From the NCBI GenBank assembly GCA_014238195.1, contig JABABO010000157.1, positions 1 through 9,691 of the forward strand: 9,691 bases of DNA. Reading direction: 5' to 3'. Under the pieces are notes generated by a model. It saw only the letters and a list, made by a program, of their open reading frames with translations. It made no database searches and was not told the DNA's origin. How positions within the stretch are numbered: position 1 is the stretch's first letter; each line of letters begins with the position of its first letter. The position numbers were made by a program, and so were the translations under genes. This document shows, piece after piece, positions 1 through 6,436 of this stretch. This stretch comes from Kordiimonadaceae bacterium (GTDB taxonomy: Bacteria > Pseudomonadota > Alphaproteobacteria > Sphingomonadales > Kordiimonadaceae).

Positions 1-1491
1 ATGTTCAACTAGCCAGGCACTACACTGCGCGCACTCAAACCGATGCCCACAGGCACGGCATAATGTGAGCGGGGCATAGCCACGTCTGTTCAAAAAAAGC
101 ATCACTTGTTCACCGCGACCGAGCGTTGCAGACATAGCATTTATTAATGTGCCAGATAACCAGCGCGTTGATGGCAGACCTGCTGCACGCATATCAATGG
201 CCCTAATATCAGGCAGCTGCGCGCCACCGTGACGCTGACGCAAGATCAAATGCTGATAGCGCCCTTGCTGGGCGTTGTGTAAGCTCTCAAGCGCTGGGGT
301 GGCGCTGGCTAGAACAATCGGGCAGCTCGCCAGCTTGGCCCGCACCACCGCCATATCGCGGGCATGATAAATCACGCCATCTTCTTGCTTGTATGAAGGA
401 TCGTGTTCTTCATCCACCACAATGAAAGACAAATGCTTATATGGTAAAAACAAGGCCGAGCGCGCACCAACAATGACCCGCGCTTCACCCTGAGATACCC
501 CGCGCCAAGTGCGGCGGCGCTCAGTTTGCGAAAGCTCAGAATGCCACAGGGCAGGCTTTACACCGAATCGCTCCTTAAAACGGGTTAACCACTGTGATGT
601 TAAGGCTATTTCTGGCACCAGCACTAAAACTTGCGCTTCTGGCTTTTTAAGGGCAGCGACAAGCCCTTCAAAATAAACCTCGGTTTTGCCAGACCCTGTT
701 ACACCGTCTAACAAGAACGGCTGAAAGCCGCCTGCATCGACTGCCTGCTTCAAAGCTTCGGCTGCGGTTGATTGCTCGGGTGATAAAATTGGATGGTTCT
801 GTGATGTGTCTGGGGATTTAAAAGGTTGGTCACGCCCCACCATAACAGGGATCAAACCACCCGCTTTTTCTAGCCCACGCACGACAGCGATGCCGACACC
901 AGCGCCAGAAGCAATATCAGAAGCAATATCAGAAGCAATATCAGAAGCAATATCAGAAGCAATATCACTTGCACCATAAGCCCCTATGTGAGCGCTATTT
1001 GAGGGCATCAAACTGGATAGATACTTAATCACTCGGCGGCGCTCAGGCGTGATGCGTAAATCATCTGGGATTTGCGGGGCTAATTGTAAATGTTTTTTTG
1101 GCTTAGCGCCAAGCATGGTCGCAATATTTGCTAAACACATTTTTAAAACCGCCCCCCGTGTACTGACTGTATAATCTGCTACCCAATCGACTAGCGTCAT
1201 AAGTTCCTGTGACATAGGGGGCAGGTCAAAGACACGAGTAACGGGTTTTAGTTTTTCAAAAGCGATTTGCTTTTGTTGACCTACTCTCACATCCCAAACC
1301 ACACCAACAAGTTTGCGCCCAGCTAGCGGCACTTCAACGAATGTACCTATTGTTGGTAAAGATTCCCCGTCATGCCATGCATAATCAAGCGGACCTGCTA
1401 AATTCCCTTGAAACGGCACTGGCACCAGCACTTTCACACGTTGCTCGACCAAAGGAAAAAGCGATTCGCTATTTTGTGCTTCTTCCATCAT
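1..1491 (-). CDS. priA: Primosomal protein N' PriA (replication restart helicase), 3' end beyond window
   Basis: PriA is the superfamily-2 3'-5' DNA helicase that recognises stalled forks and reloads the replisome. I translated the minus strand directly; 497 residues lie inside the window and the gene runs off the left edge (full PriA is about 730 residues). The N-terminal part (about 1-110) looks like the 3'-end DNA-binding domain. Walker A GVTGSGKT is at residues 263-270, the DEEH Walker B box at 360-363, and the first zinc-binding cysteines, CxxC-x5-CxxC, at 478, 481, 487 and 490. Two adjacent Met codons (1491 and 1488) are possible starts; no upstream in-frame start precedes the stop at 1516-1518, and no strong Shine-Dalgarno is visible. 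An insert of five DIAS repeats (residues 176-195) precedes helicase lobe 1, and Walker A lies about 39 residues later than in E. coli PriA. It is divergent from tal. The family call is very secure. Confidence 0.97.
   Translation of the reverse strand, partial: MMEEAQNSESLFPLVEQRVKVLVPVPFQGNLAGPLDYAWHDGESLPTIGTFVEVPLAGRKLVGVVWDVRVGQQKQIAFEKLKPVTRVFDLPPMSQELMTLVDWVADYTVSTRGAVLKMCLANIATMLGAKPKKHLQLAPQIPDDLRITPERRRVIKYLSSLMPSNSAHIGAYGASDIASDIASDIASDIASDIASGAGVGIAVVRGLEKAGGLIPVMVGRDQPFKSPDTSQNHPILSPEQSTAAEALKQAVDAGGFQPFLLDGVTGSGKTEVYFEGLVAALKKPEAQVLVLVPEIALTSQWLTRFKERFGVKPALWHSELSQTERRRTWRGVSQGEARVIVGARSALFLPYKHLSFIVVDEEHDPSYKQEDGVIYHARDMAVVRAKLASCPIVLASATPALESLHNAQQGRYQHLILRQRHGGAQLPDIRAIDMRAAGLPSTRWLSGTLINAMSATLGRGEQVMLFLNRRGYAPLTLCRACGHRFECAQCSAWLVEH
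907..966. repeat. 12-bp tandem repeat, 5 perfect copies, inside priA
   Basis: The 12-bp unit AGAAGCAATATC (plus strand) occurs five times without a mismatch. On the priA strand it reads GATATTGCTTCT, encoding Asp-Ile-Ala-Ser, so copy number can change without shifting frame. It sits between the winged-helix region and helicase lobe 1, probably a tolerant surface linker. Perfect identity between copies suggests recent replication slippage. Confidence 0.97.
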
Positions 1492-1581
1492 CGCAGACTT
1501 ATGTTTTCTATGTGCTTAGCCATACATAAGGGATGGCATTTTTTGTGCGCCGCTTCAAAGAAAATATCATGTTTACAACAA

Positions 1582-1596
1582 ACTTGTTTAACAAGT
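1582..1596. promoter_or_regulatory. Perfect inverted repeat in the priA-tal divergent region
   Basis: ACTTGTT-T-AACAAGT is a perfect 7-bp inverted repeat with a one-base centre, midway between the divergent starts of priA and tal. Its right arm contains TTGTTT, followed 16 bp later by TATGTT, a weak sigma-70-like pair pointing to tal. It could be an operator, but no regulator gene is adjacent and a chance AT-rich palindrome is possible. Confidence 0.35.
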
Positions 1597-1686
1597 CACA
1601 CCCGCTATGTTGTTTGCTACTTGCATAAGCTGCCAATCTTAGCTAGTCAGACGGCATTGGACACCATCGCATAAGGAGCCGCACTG

Positions 1687-2340
1687 ATGAAATTCTTCCT
1701 TGATACTGCAAATATTGATGAAATCCGTGAAGCGAATGCCACTGGCTTGCTGGACGGCGTCACGACAAACCCATCCTTGATCAAAAAATCTGGTCGTGAC
1801 TTTTTTGAAGTGATCGCCGAAATCGCCGATGAGGTTAAGGGCCCCGTTTCTGCGGAAACCACAGCACCTGACCATGAAACCATGCTAAAAGAAGGCCTGA
1901 AATGTGCAGCGATCGCTGATAATATCGCTGTCAAAGTACCGCTTACGATGGAAGGCCTGAAAACATGTAAAGCCCTACGCGCCAAAGACATTATGGTCAA
2001 TGTTACGCTTTGTTTTTCTGCAAACCAAGCCCTGCTTGCTGCAAAGGCTGGGGCGACATTCATTAGCCCGTTTGTAGGTCGCCACGACGATGTTGGTTTC
2101 AACGGTATGGAACTGATCGAAGATATTCGTATCATTTATGACAATTACGGTTTTGATACTGAAATTCTGGTTGCCAGTGTTCGCCATCCCACACATGTTT
2201 TAGAAAGCGCCCGTATTGGTGCGGACGTTGCGACAATGCCTTGGGATGCGATGCAAAAACTATTTAAGCATCCCCTTACGGATAGTGGTCTTGCAGGTTT
2301 TGATAAAGATTGGGCTGCGACAGGCTTTTCAATCCTTTAG
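1687..2340 (+). CDS. tal: Transaldolase, small (TalC/Fsa-type) subfamily
   Basis: A 217-residue single-domain TIM barrel of the short transaldolase/fructose-6-phosphate aldolase family, which normally forms decamers in the cytosol. It would move dihydroxyacetone units between sugar phosphates in the non-oxidative pentose phosphate pathway. Visible signatures are the N-terminal FFLDTAN, GVTTNPSL (residues 24-31), and the Schiff-base lysine K83 in VKVPLT. Residue E57 (SAET) and F129 (SPFVGR) are the transaldolase-type residues; true fructose-6-phosphate aldolases have Gln and Tyr there, so I favour transaldolase over aldolase. The ATG at 1687 follows AAGGAG at 1672-1677. It is divergent from priA, converges on purK with only 10 bp between stop codons, and probably ends at the hairpin at 2366-2413. 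Length is normal for the family. Confidence 0.95.
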   Translation: MKFFLDTANIDEIREANATGLLDGVTTNPSLIKKSGRDFFEVIAEIADEVKGPVSAETTAPDHETMLKEGLKCAAIADNIAVKVPLTMEGLKTCKALRAKDIMVNVTLCFSANQALLAAKAGATFISPFVGRHDDVGFNGMELIEDIRIIYDNYGFDTEILVASVRHPTHVLESARIGADVATMPWDAMQKLFKHPLTDSGLAGFDKDWAATGFSIL

Positions 2341-2350
2341 AAAGTTTGAA

Positions 2351-3463
2351 TCACTTTGCGGTTTCCACCCACGTCACATGGCCCATTTTGCGGCCCTTTC
2401 GTGGGTGTTTTTTGCCATAGTGATGATAATGGACTTTTGGGTCATTAAAGTACTTTTCAAAATCTAAAATATCGCTACCCAGTAAATTTTTCATGGTGAT
2501 AGTACCAAGCGCATCCGTCGGACCTAGCGGTAAACCGCATATAGCCCGCACATGTTGCTCAAACTGGCTTGTTTCTGCCCCCTCGATAGTCCAATGTCCA
2601 CTATTATGAACGCGCGGCGCAAGCTCGTTCACTGTAACAGTCCCCGTTGCGTCAGAAATAAACATTTCAACCGTTAAAACCCCAATATAATCAAGGGCAT
2701 TGGCAATTTTTGTCGCCATAATTTTGGCTTTGGCTTCCACAATAGTTTTCACATTGGCAGGCACTGTAGTTGTCGCTAAAATATGGTTTGTATGTACATT
2801 CTCAGCAATAGGAAAAGCAGCCACATCACCCGATTTTGCACGGGCAACAATAGCGCTGATTTCTCGGTCAAAAGTCACGAAGCCTTCCAAAATAGCATCA
2901 GCGCCCTTGGTAACATCCATGACGTCATCAATGTTTTCACGGTTTTTAATTAGGGCTTGACCCTTGCCATCATACCCCATACGCCGCGTTTTCGCGACAG
3001 CCGGCTTGCCGATTTTCTGAACAGCGCTGCGCAATTCATCTAACGTTGCAAAAGGTGCAAAAGGCGCTGTCGTGATATGATGCTGATTTAAAAATGTTTT
3101 CTCGCTCAAACGATCTTGGCTTACTTCAAGGGCACGTGCCCCAGGTCGCAGCGGGGCATATTGTGCTACAATTTTAGCGGTTTGTGCAGGTACATTTTCA
3201 AATTCATAGGTCACAACATCAACGGCCTTAGCGAACAAGGCTAAGCGTGTTTCATCGTCGTAAGCCGCCACTGTGTAGGCATTTGCGACTTGAAATGCTG
3301 GGCTATTTTCTTCAGGACAATAGATATGGCATTTATATCCAAGTTTAGCGGCAGCAAGGGCAATCATACGACCTAATTGCCCACCGCCTAAAATACCAAT
3401 AGTACCGCCAGGGGCTATCATATCAGTAGCAGAACAGGTTGCTGACTTGGGTACATCAGTCAT
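2351..3463 (-). CDS. purK: 5-(carboxyamino)imidazole ribonucleotide synthase PurK
   Basis: PurK is the ATP-grasp enzyme that carboxylates AIR with bicarbonate and ATP to N5-CAIR, which PurE then rearranges to CAIR in purine synthesis. The 370-residue product has GILGGGQLGRM at 23-33, YEFEN at 86-90, the ATP-grasp segment KTRRMGYDGKGQ at 158-169, NELAPRVHNSGHW at 279-291 (metal and substrate-binding region), and the family's C-terminal GRKMGHVT at 357-364. The start at 3463 is supported by AAAGG 9-10 bases upstream; a second Met at residue 15 lies just before the conserved fold, so the first 14 residues are a poorly conserved leader. It lies 36 bp downstream of purE on the same strand, the usual purEK operon. 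The 3' end overlaps a terminator acting on the opposite strand for tal. Confidence 0.97.
   Translation of the reverse strand: MTDVPKSATCSATDMIAPGGTIGILGGGQLGRMIALAAAKLGYKCHIYCPEENSPAFQVANAYTVAAYDDETRLALFAKAVDVVTYEFENVPAQTAKIVAQYAPLRPGARALEVSQDRLSEKTFLNQHHITTAPFAPFATLDELRSAVQKIGKPAVAKTRRMGYDGKGQALIKNRENIDDVMDVTKGADAILEGFVTFDREISAIVARAKSGDVAAFPIAENVHTNHILATTTVPANVKTIVEAKAKIMATKIANALDYIGVLTVEMFISDATGTVTVNELAPRVHNSGHWTIEGAETSQFEQHVRAICGLPLGPTDALGTITMKNLLGSDILDFEKYFNDPKVHYHHYGKKHPRKGRKMGHVTWVETAK
2366..2413 (+). terminator. Probable intrinsic terminator of tal, embedded in purK 3' coding end
   Basis: On the plus strand, CACCCACG (2366-2373) pairs perfectly with CGTGGGTG (2400-2407) and is followed by six T (2408-2413). 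The 26-base loop can form an internal GGCC/GGCC stem. It starts 26 bases after the tal stop, so it fits as the tal terminator although it lies entirely inside purK coding sequence. The long loop is somewhat unusual. Confidence 0.65.
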
Positions 3464-3499
3464 TGTGGAAGCCTTTTAAAGTATTACGCTGAATGTGCA

Positions 3500-3994
3500 T
3501 TATTCATCTACTGGCTCATCAGCAATACTGGCTGTTTGTTCTGCACGGAAATCATCAAGTTTACTTGCAACACGATCATCCATCAAGGCAATGACACTGC
3601 CAGCAAGTAAACCAGAATTTTTAGCCCCCGCAGTGCCAATCGCGAGCGTACCAACAGGGATTCCGCCTGGCATTTGCACAATGGATAGTAAGCTGTCCTG
3701 ACCCGATAACATACTGCTTTTTACTGGCACCCCAAACACGGGAAGCGGTGTCATCGCGGCAGCCATACCTGGCAAATGGGCAGCCCCCCCAGCGCCTGCG
3801 ATAATACATTTTAGGCCGCGCGCTTTTGCAGCTTTGGCATATTCATACAGACGGTCTGGTGTGCGGTGTGCCGATATTATTTTTGATTCGTAAGGAACAC
3901 CAAGGGTTTCCAGTGCTTCGGCTGCGTGTTTCATAGTTGGCCAATCGGACTGGCTACCCATAATAATACCTACAAGAGGTTGCTGCTGGCTCAT
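3500..3994 (-). CDS. purE: 5-(carboxyamino)imidazole ribonucleotide mutase PurE (class I)
   Basis: PurE converts N5-CAIR to CAIR, the step after PurK, and class I enzymes form cytosolic octamers. The 164-residue product has all class I landmarks: GSQSDW at 13-18 (phosphate and substrate binding), SAHRTP at 41-46 with H43 as the presumed catalytic histidine, and GAGGAAHLPGM in the middle. The length matches the family; the acidic tail after about residue 150 is not conserved. The start at 3994 is preceded only by a weak GGGTAAAG. It is the first gene of purE-purK, with a good sigma-70-type promoter at 4037-4064. A class II (direct CO2-using) PurE is unlikely given the PurK partner. Confidence 0.97.
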   Translation of the reverse strand: MSQQQPLVGIIMGSQSDWPTMKHAAEALETLGVPYESKIISAHRTPDRLYEYAKAAKARGLKCIIAGAGGAAHLPGMAAAMTPLPVFGVPVKSSMLSGQDSLLSIVQMPGGIPVGTLAIGTAGAKNSGLLAGSVIALMDDRVASKLDDFRAEQTASIADEPVDE

Positions 3995-4036
3995 GAAACT
4001 TTACCCATTTTTATGCTTATAATCTTAAGGGGCCGC

Positions 4037-4064
4037 ATTATAGGCACGAAAAACCTTCGCGCAA
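4037..4064 (-). promoter_or_regulatory. Sigma-70-type promoter of purE-purK
   Basis: On the minus strand, a perfect -10 TATAAT (4042-4037) lies 16 bp downstream of -35 TTGCGC (4064-4059). The predicted start near 4030 gives a leader of about 36 nt before purE. A 6-bp inverted repeat, CATTGC-N7-GCAATG (4076-4094), lies just upstream of the -35 and might bind a regulator; that part is inference. Confidence 0.65.
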
Positions 4065-4233
4065 GCCCGATAATTCATTGCTTTTAGTGCAATGCTATTA
4101 ACTCTTTGGAAATCATAAGTTAATATAAATATTGAGATAAGCAATGCGCAGTGCCATGCTAAACATATAAAACGCATGGACTAAGACATAATCAAGCTAG
4201 GGTTAACCAACAAGTGCAAGGATTAATCAAACA

Positions 4234-4974
4234 GTGAAGGTAACAGGCACACCTGGTGTTATACGCCCACAGCAAACAGGCCCTGTTCGCAAAACTGGGT
4301 CTGTCAGCAAGGCTGCAAACGCCTATACCCCCCGTAACATTGATGACACAATACAGGTGCAAGGGATACCGCAGGAAGAATTAACTCCCCGCGTTCATCA
4401 AGCGATTATGAATTTGATGCAAGAAGTGGAAACCCTGCGTCACGACCTTGAAAACACCCGCAGTCGATTACGCGAAGCCGAAGACCTAGCCGACATGGAC
4501 AGTTTACTGCCTGTCCCTAATCGCCGAGCTTTTGTGCGTGAATTAAATCGTATGATCAGTTTTGCCCAGCGTTATGGTACCCCTTCAACACTGGTGTTCA
4601 TTGATATGAACGACATGAAGCTGATCAACGATAAATTAGGTCATGACGCTGGTGATAAAGCGCTTTTGCATGTTGCACGATTATTAAGCGATAACATTCG
4701 TGGCACCGACATTGCTGCCCGCCTTGGCGGTGATGAATTTGGTGTTTTACTGGCACAGGCAGATGAAACGATCGGACAAGAAAAAGCGAAGGCGCTTACT
4801 GACAAAGTGATGCAAGCGCCTTTCGTGTATAATGACGAATCGATGAATATTCACTTGGCTTACGGGGCATATACTTTTCGGGGTGATGCGAAACCATCAG
4901 AAGCCTTAGACCGCGCCGACAAAGCCATGTATGAAAACAAGCAGGGCATGAAGGGTGAAAATAACGTGCGCTAA
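4234..4974 (+). CDS. GGDEF-domain diguanylate cyclase, soluble, N-terminal coiled coil
   Basis: A 246-residue protein predicted to make cyclic di-GMP from two GTP. It has a low-complexity basic N-terminus (1-45), a helical coiled-coil stretch (about 54-88) that probably drives dimerisation, then one GGDEF domain (about 88-240). The active site GGDEF is intact at 165-169. An inhibitory I-site RxxD (R156-D159) sits the standard five residues before it, and metal-binding D124 and the N132/D141 region are present. The usual DxLTGLPNRR entry motif is replaced by DSLLPVPNRR (89-98), a variant I associate with alphaproteobacterial members. No transmembrane segment, receiver or EAL domain is seen. 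The GTG start at 4234 follows AAGG at 4218-4221, a long spacing; no better in-frame start exists after the stop at 4204-4206. It is divergent from purE. The signal it senses is unknown. Confidence 0.9.
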   Translation: MKVTGTPGVIRPQQTGPVRKTGSVSKAANAYTPRNIDDTIQVQGIPQEELTPRVHQAIMNLMQEVETLRHDLENTRSRLREAEDLADMDSLLPVPNRRAFVRELNRMISFAQRYGTPSTLVFIDMNDMKLINDKLGHDAGDKALLHVARLLSDNIRGTDIAARLGGDEFGVLLAQADETIGQEKAKALTDKVMQAPFVYNDESMNIHLAYGAYTFRGDAKPSEALDRADKAMYENKQGMKGENNVR

Positions 4975-5016
4975 AACGGGTTTCTTCCAGCCATAACAGT
5001 CAACCATCACACTATA

Positions 5017-5056
5017 TCTAAGCCATCATATCTGGGTCTAAGCAATAATATCTGGC
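5017..5056. repeat. Imperfect 20-bp tandem duplication across the 3' end of the YdcH-family gene
   Basis: Two adjacent 20-bp units (5017-5036 and 5037-5056) agree at 17 of 20 positions; both begin TCTAAGC and share ATATCTGG. The right unit covers the last codons and stop (5038-5040) of the minus-strand YdcH gene, the left unit lies just past the stop. This looks like an old local duplication that left one copy untranslated. Confidence 0.8.
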
Positions 5057-5259
5057 ACTAACATACTTTCTAGCCTGCTGATTTGATCCTTTAATCGAAG
5101 TTTACGTTTCTTCATGCGCTGCAACTGCATCATGTTAATATGAGCACTGTCTTGCAGGGCAGTGATAGCACTATCAAGATCACGGTGTTCGGTCATCAAA
5201 TGTTCTAACTTCGCCCTTAAAGAATCGCTATCGGGGGCTATATCAGTATGTTCAGTCAT
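5038..5259 (-). CDS. YdcH/DUF465 family small coiled-coil protein
   Basis: A 73-residue hydrophilic, almost wholly helical protein. The pattern H-x2-L-x3-I near residues 24-32 followed by RMKKRKLRLKDQI (48-60) is the hallmark of the DUF465/YdcH family, predicted to fold as a helical hairpin. Its molecular role is not established. I chose the Met at 5259 because GAAGG lies 8-9 bases upstream and homologous proteins begin near there; the longer in-frame reading back to 5424 overlaps the divergent gene and adds a non-conserved Phe/Gly-rich segment. A divergent promoter is visible at 5306-5333. A second family member lies at 6091-6261. Purine genes and DUF465 genes are often neighbours in alphaproteobacteria, which fits this context. 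Confidence 0.85.
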   Translation of the reverse strand: MTEHTDIAPDSDSLRAKLEHLMTEHRDLDSAITALQDSAHINMMQLQRMKKRKLRLKDQISRLESMLVPDIIA

Positions 5260-5305
5260 AGGCTTACCTTCAATGTTCCAATCCATACTAAATCCATTGC
5301 ATGAC

Positions 5306-5333
5306 AGTATAGCATGATGGATAATATCGGCAA
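5306..5333 (-). promoter_or_regulatory. Sigma-70-type promoter of the minus-strand YdcH gene
   Basis: On the minus strand, TTGCCG (5333-5328) and TATACT (5311-5306) are separated by 16 bp, with a predicted start near 5299 and a leader of about 40 nt. It interleaves with a plus-strand candidate, TTGCAT (5297-5302) and GATAAT (5320-5325) at 17-bp spacing, for the divergent gene. Confidence 0.5.
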
Positions 5334-5343
5334 AGGACAAGCC

Positions 5344-5838
5344 ATGAAATCCACAAAAACAACTCCCAAACCCAATAATCCGAAACCGACTATTCCGAAA
5401 CCCAGCCCACATGAATTTTGGCACTATTGTGTATCCGTATATAATCCAGACGCAGAAAAGCTTTTGCTATGCGCACAAGACACCTTAAGCGCAGACATCA
5501 ATCTATTACTGCTGTTGAAATGGGCGTGGGCTCACGGCGCTGAGATTAGGGATCAATTACCTGCTATTGAACAGGTATCGATGCAATGGCACCCCAAATT
5601 ACAGGCCATTCGTGACAAGCGAAGTGCCACCAAAACGTCGCCAGCCTATGCACAGATTAAAGCTGATGAACTTGCACTAGAAAAGCAAGCACAAGCAGCC
5701 TTGCTAGCCTGCTTACCAGATACGTTACCTGTTTCCTTGCCGCTTGGCTCAAGCCCCTTACTCAGCAGCTATCTTAGTTGCCAGGAAAGTTGCATTGACC
5801 CCAAGTTGAGAAAGCTAATAGAACCGAAAGATATGTAA
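5344..5838 (+). CDS. TIGR02444/DUF2390 family protein of unknown function
   Basis: A 164-residue cytosolic-looking protein. After a short Thr/Pro/Lys-rich leader (residues 5-22, repeated PKP/NPKP motifs), the family pattern appears: HEFWHYCVSVY at 23-33, LLLCAQD at 40-46, and DINLLLLLKWAW at 51-62, followed by a conserved Trp and Arg region around 85-100. These match the TIGR02444 (DUF2390) family of proteobacteria, whose function I do not know. I chose ATG 5344 because AAAGGA (5332-5337) lies 6 bases upstream; the earlier in-frame Met at 5314 has no ribosome binding site and would sit in the promoter region. It is divergent from one YdcH gene and followed 252 bp later by another. The leucine-rich stretch is amphipathic rather than a clear membrane helix. 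Confidence 0.8.
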   Translation: MKSTKTTPKPNNPKPTIPKPSPHEFWHYCVSVYNPDAEKLLLCAQDTLSADINLLLLLKWAWAHGAEIRDQLPAIEQVSMQWHPKLQAIRDKRSATKTSPAYAQIKADELALEKQAQAALLACLPDTLPVSLPLGSSPLLSSYLSCQESCIDPKLRKLIEPKDM

Positions 5839-6090
5839 GTGTTTCGAGTCTATAGTCTACCCTTATTTCTGCTCAACAACTGATGTTAAAAAAGGCTAAT
5901 AAGGCCTAAAAATAAGAAAATAGTACCATAACGTTACTTTTTGCGTGACATGCTGGGTTTTTTTTGATCAACTGAATGCCTGTGTGGATCAAACCCTGTT
6001 CTGGGTATTAGCCGATTGGGGATGAAACTTGCTTTTATAGCATTATAGATCCAGCACGGGTTAAGAATTAATCTAGAAGGAGACCTACTT

Positions 6091-6261
6091 ATGAGCATCC
6101 AAATGCATGTCAAATCACTTAGCGCCAAACATGCTAAATTAGAGGACGTTATCTCCACCGAAGAACATCGGCCCATTCCAGATACCATGCGATTATCGAC
6201 GCTCAAAAAACAAAAGCTCAAGATCAAAGAAGAAATCAACCAGCTACAGCCAAGGCATTGA
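6091..6261 (+). CDS. YdcH/DUF465 family small protein (second copy)
   Basis: A 56-residue hydrophilic helical protein. It reads H14-x2-L17-x3-I21, then RPIPD (27-31), then LSTLKKQKLKIKEEI (35-49), the core DUF465/YdcH signature. A strong Shine-Dalgarno, AGAAGGAGA (6075-6083), precedes the ATG by 7 bases, which makes expression very likely despite the small size. It differs clearly from the copy at 5038-5259: this one has the PxPD turn, the other has a MMQLQ turn, so they are separate subfamilies rather than a recent duplicate. Function is unknown; a helical hairpin is expected. The following inverted repeat at 6380-6404 may mark the convergent boundary with trcR. Confidence 0.85.
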   Translation: MSIQMHVKSLSAKHAKLEDVISTEEHRPIPDTMRLSTLKKQKLKIKEEINQLQPRH

Positions 6262-6379
6262 CTTAGGTAAAAGATAAAAAGACCAAAGAACGATCTTCGC
6301 TTGGTGTGGAACTTGATTTAGCCGCTTGCGCTATTTGGCCTCTATGGCTTCGATGAGCAACTTTTCAGAATGCGATTAT

Positions 6380-6404
6380 GTACCCTGAAGCAATTTCAGG
6401 GTAC
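6380..6404. other. Perfect 10-bp inverted repeat between convergent genes
   Basis: GTACCCTGAA (6380-6389) and TTCAGGGTAC (6395-6404) are perfect inverted arms around a 5-base loop GCAAT. It lies between the stop of the small YdcH gene and the stop of trcR. Neither strand has a T-tract after the stem, so it may be a bidirectional transcript-end hairpin that stabilises RNA rather than a classical terminator. Confidence 0.6.
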
Positions 6405-6436
6405 AGATTATTGAAAGTCTTGCGACGTCAATGAAC

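Noticed and set aside
907..966. Regular short repeats that might suggest a CRISPR-like array
   Set aside because: The units are 12 bp, directly abutting with no spacers, and stay in frame within priA.
1408..1674. Plus-strand reading frame of 88 codons across the priA start
   Set aside because: It is antisense to the priA N-terminus and its tail covers the tal promoter region; no ribosome binding site or motif is seen.
4089..4216. CtrA-type TTAA-N7-TTAA sites in the AT-rich region before the diguanylate cyclase
   Set aside because: Only single TTAA half-sites (such as GTTAACC) occur; the N7 spacing to a second half-site is not met.
3995..4233. Purine riboswitch or other structured leader before purE
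   Set aside because: The leader predicted from the TATAAT promoter is only about 36 nt, too short, and I see no conserved purine-aptamer core.
5260..5424. Longer N-terminus for the minus-strand YdcH gene
   Set aside because: It would overlap the divergent TIGR02444 gene, contains the promoter interval and lacks family similarity.
5839..6090. Terminator after the TIGR02444 gene (AGGC/GCCT near 5890) or a small RNA
   Set aside because: The stem has only 4 pairs and no T-tract follows; no clear promoter is visible in the gap.
5934..6239. Minus-strand open reading frame of 101 codons
   Set aside because: It overlaps the YdcH gene at 6091-6261, which has a strong ribosome binding site and family signature; the antisense product has no recognisable motif.
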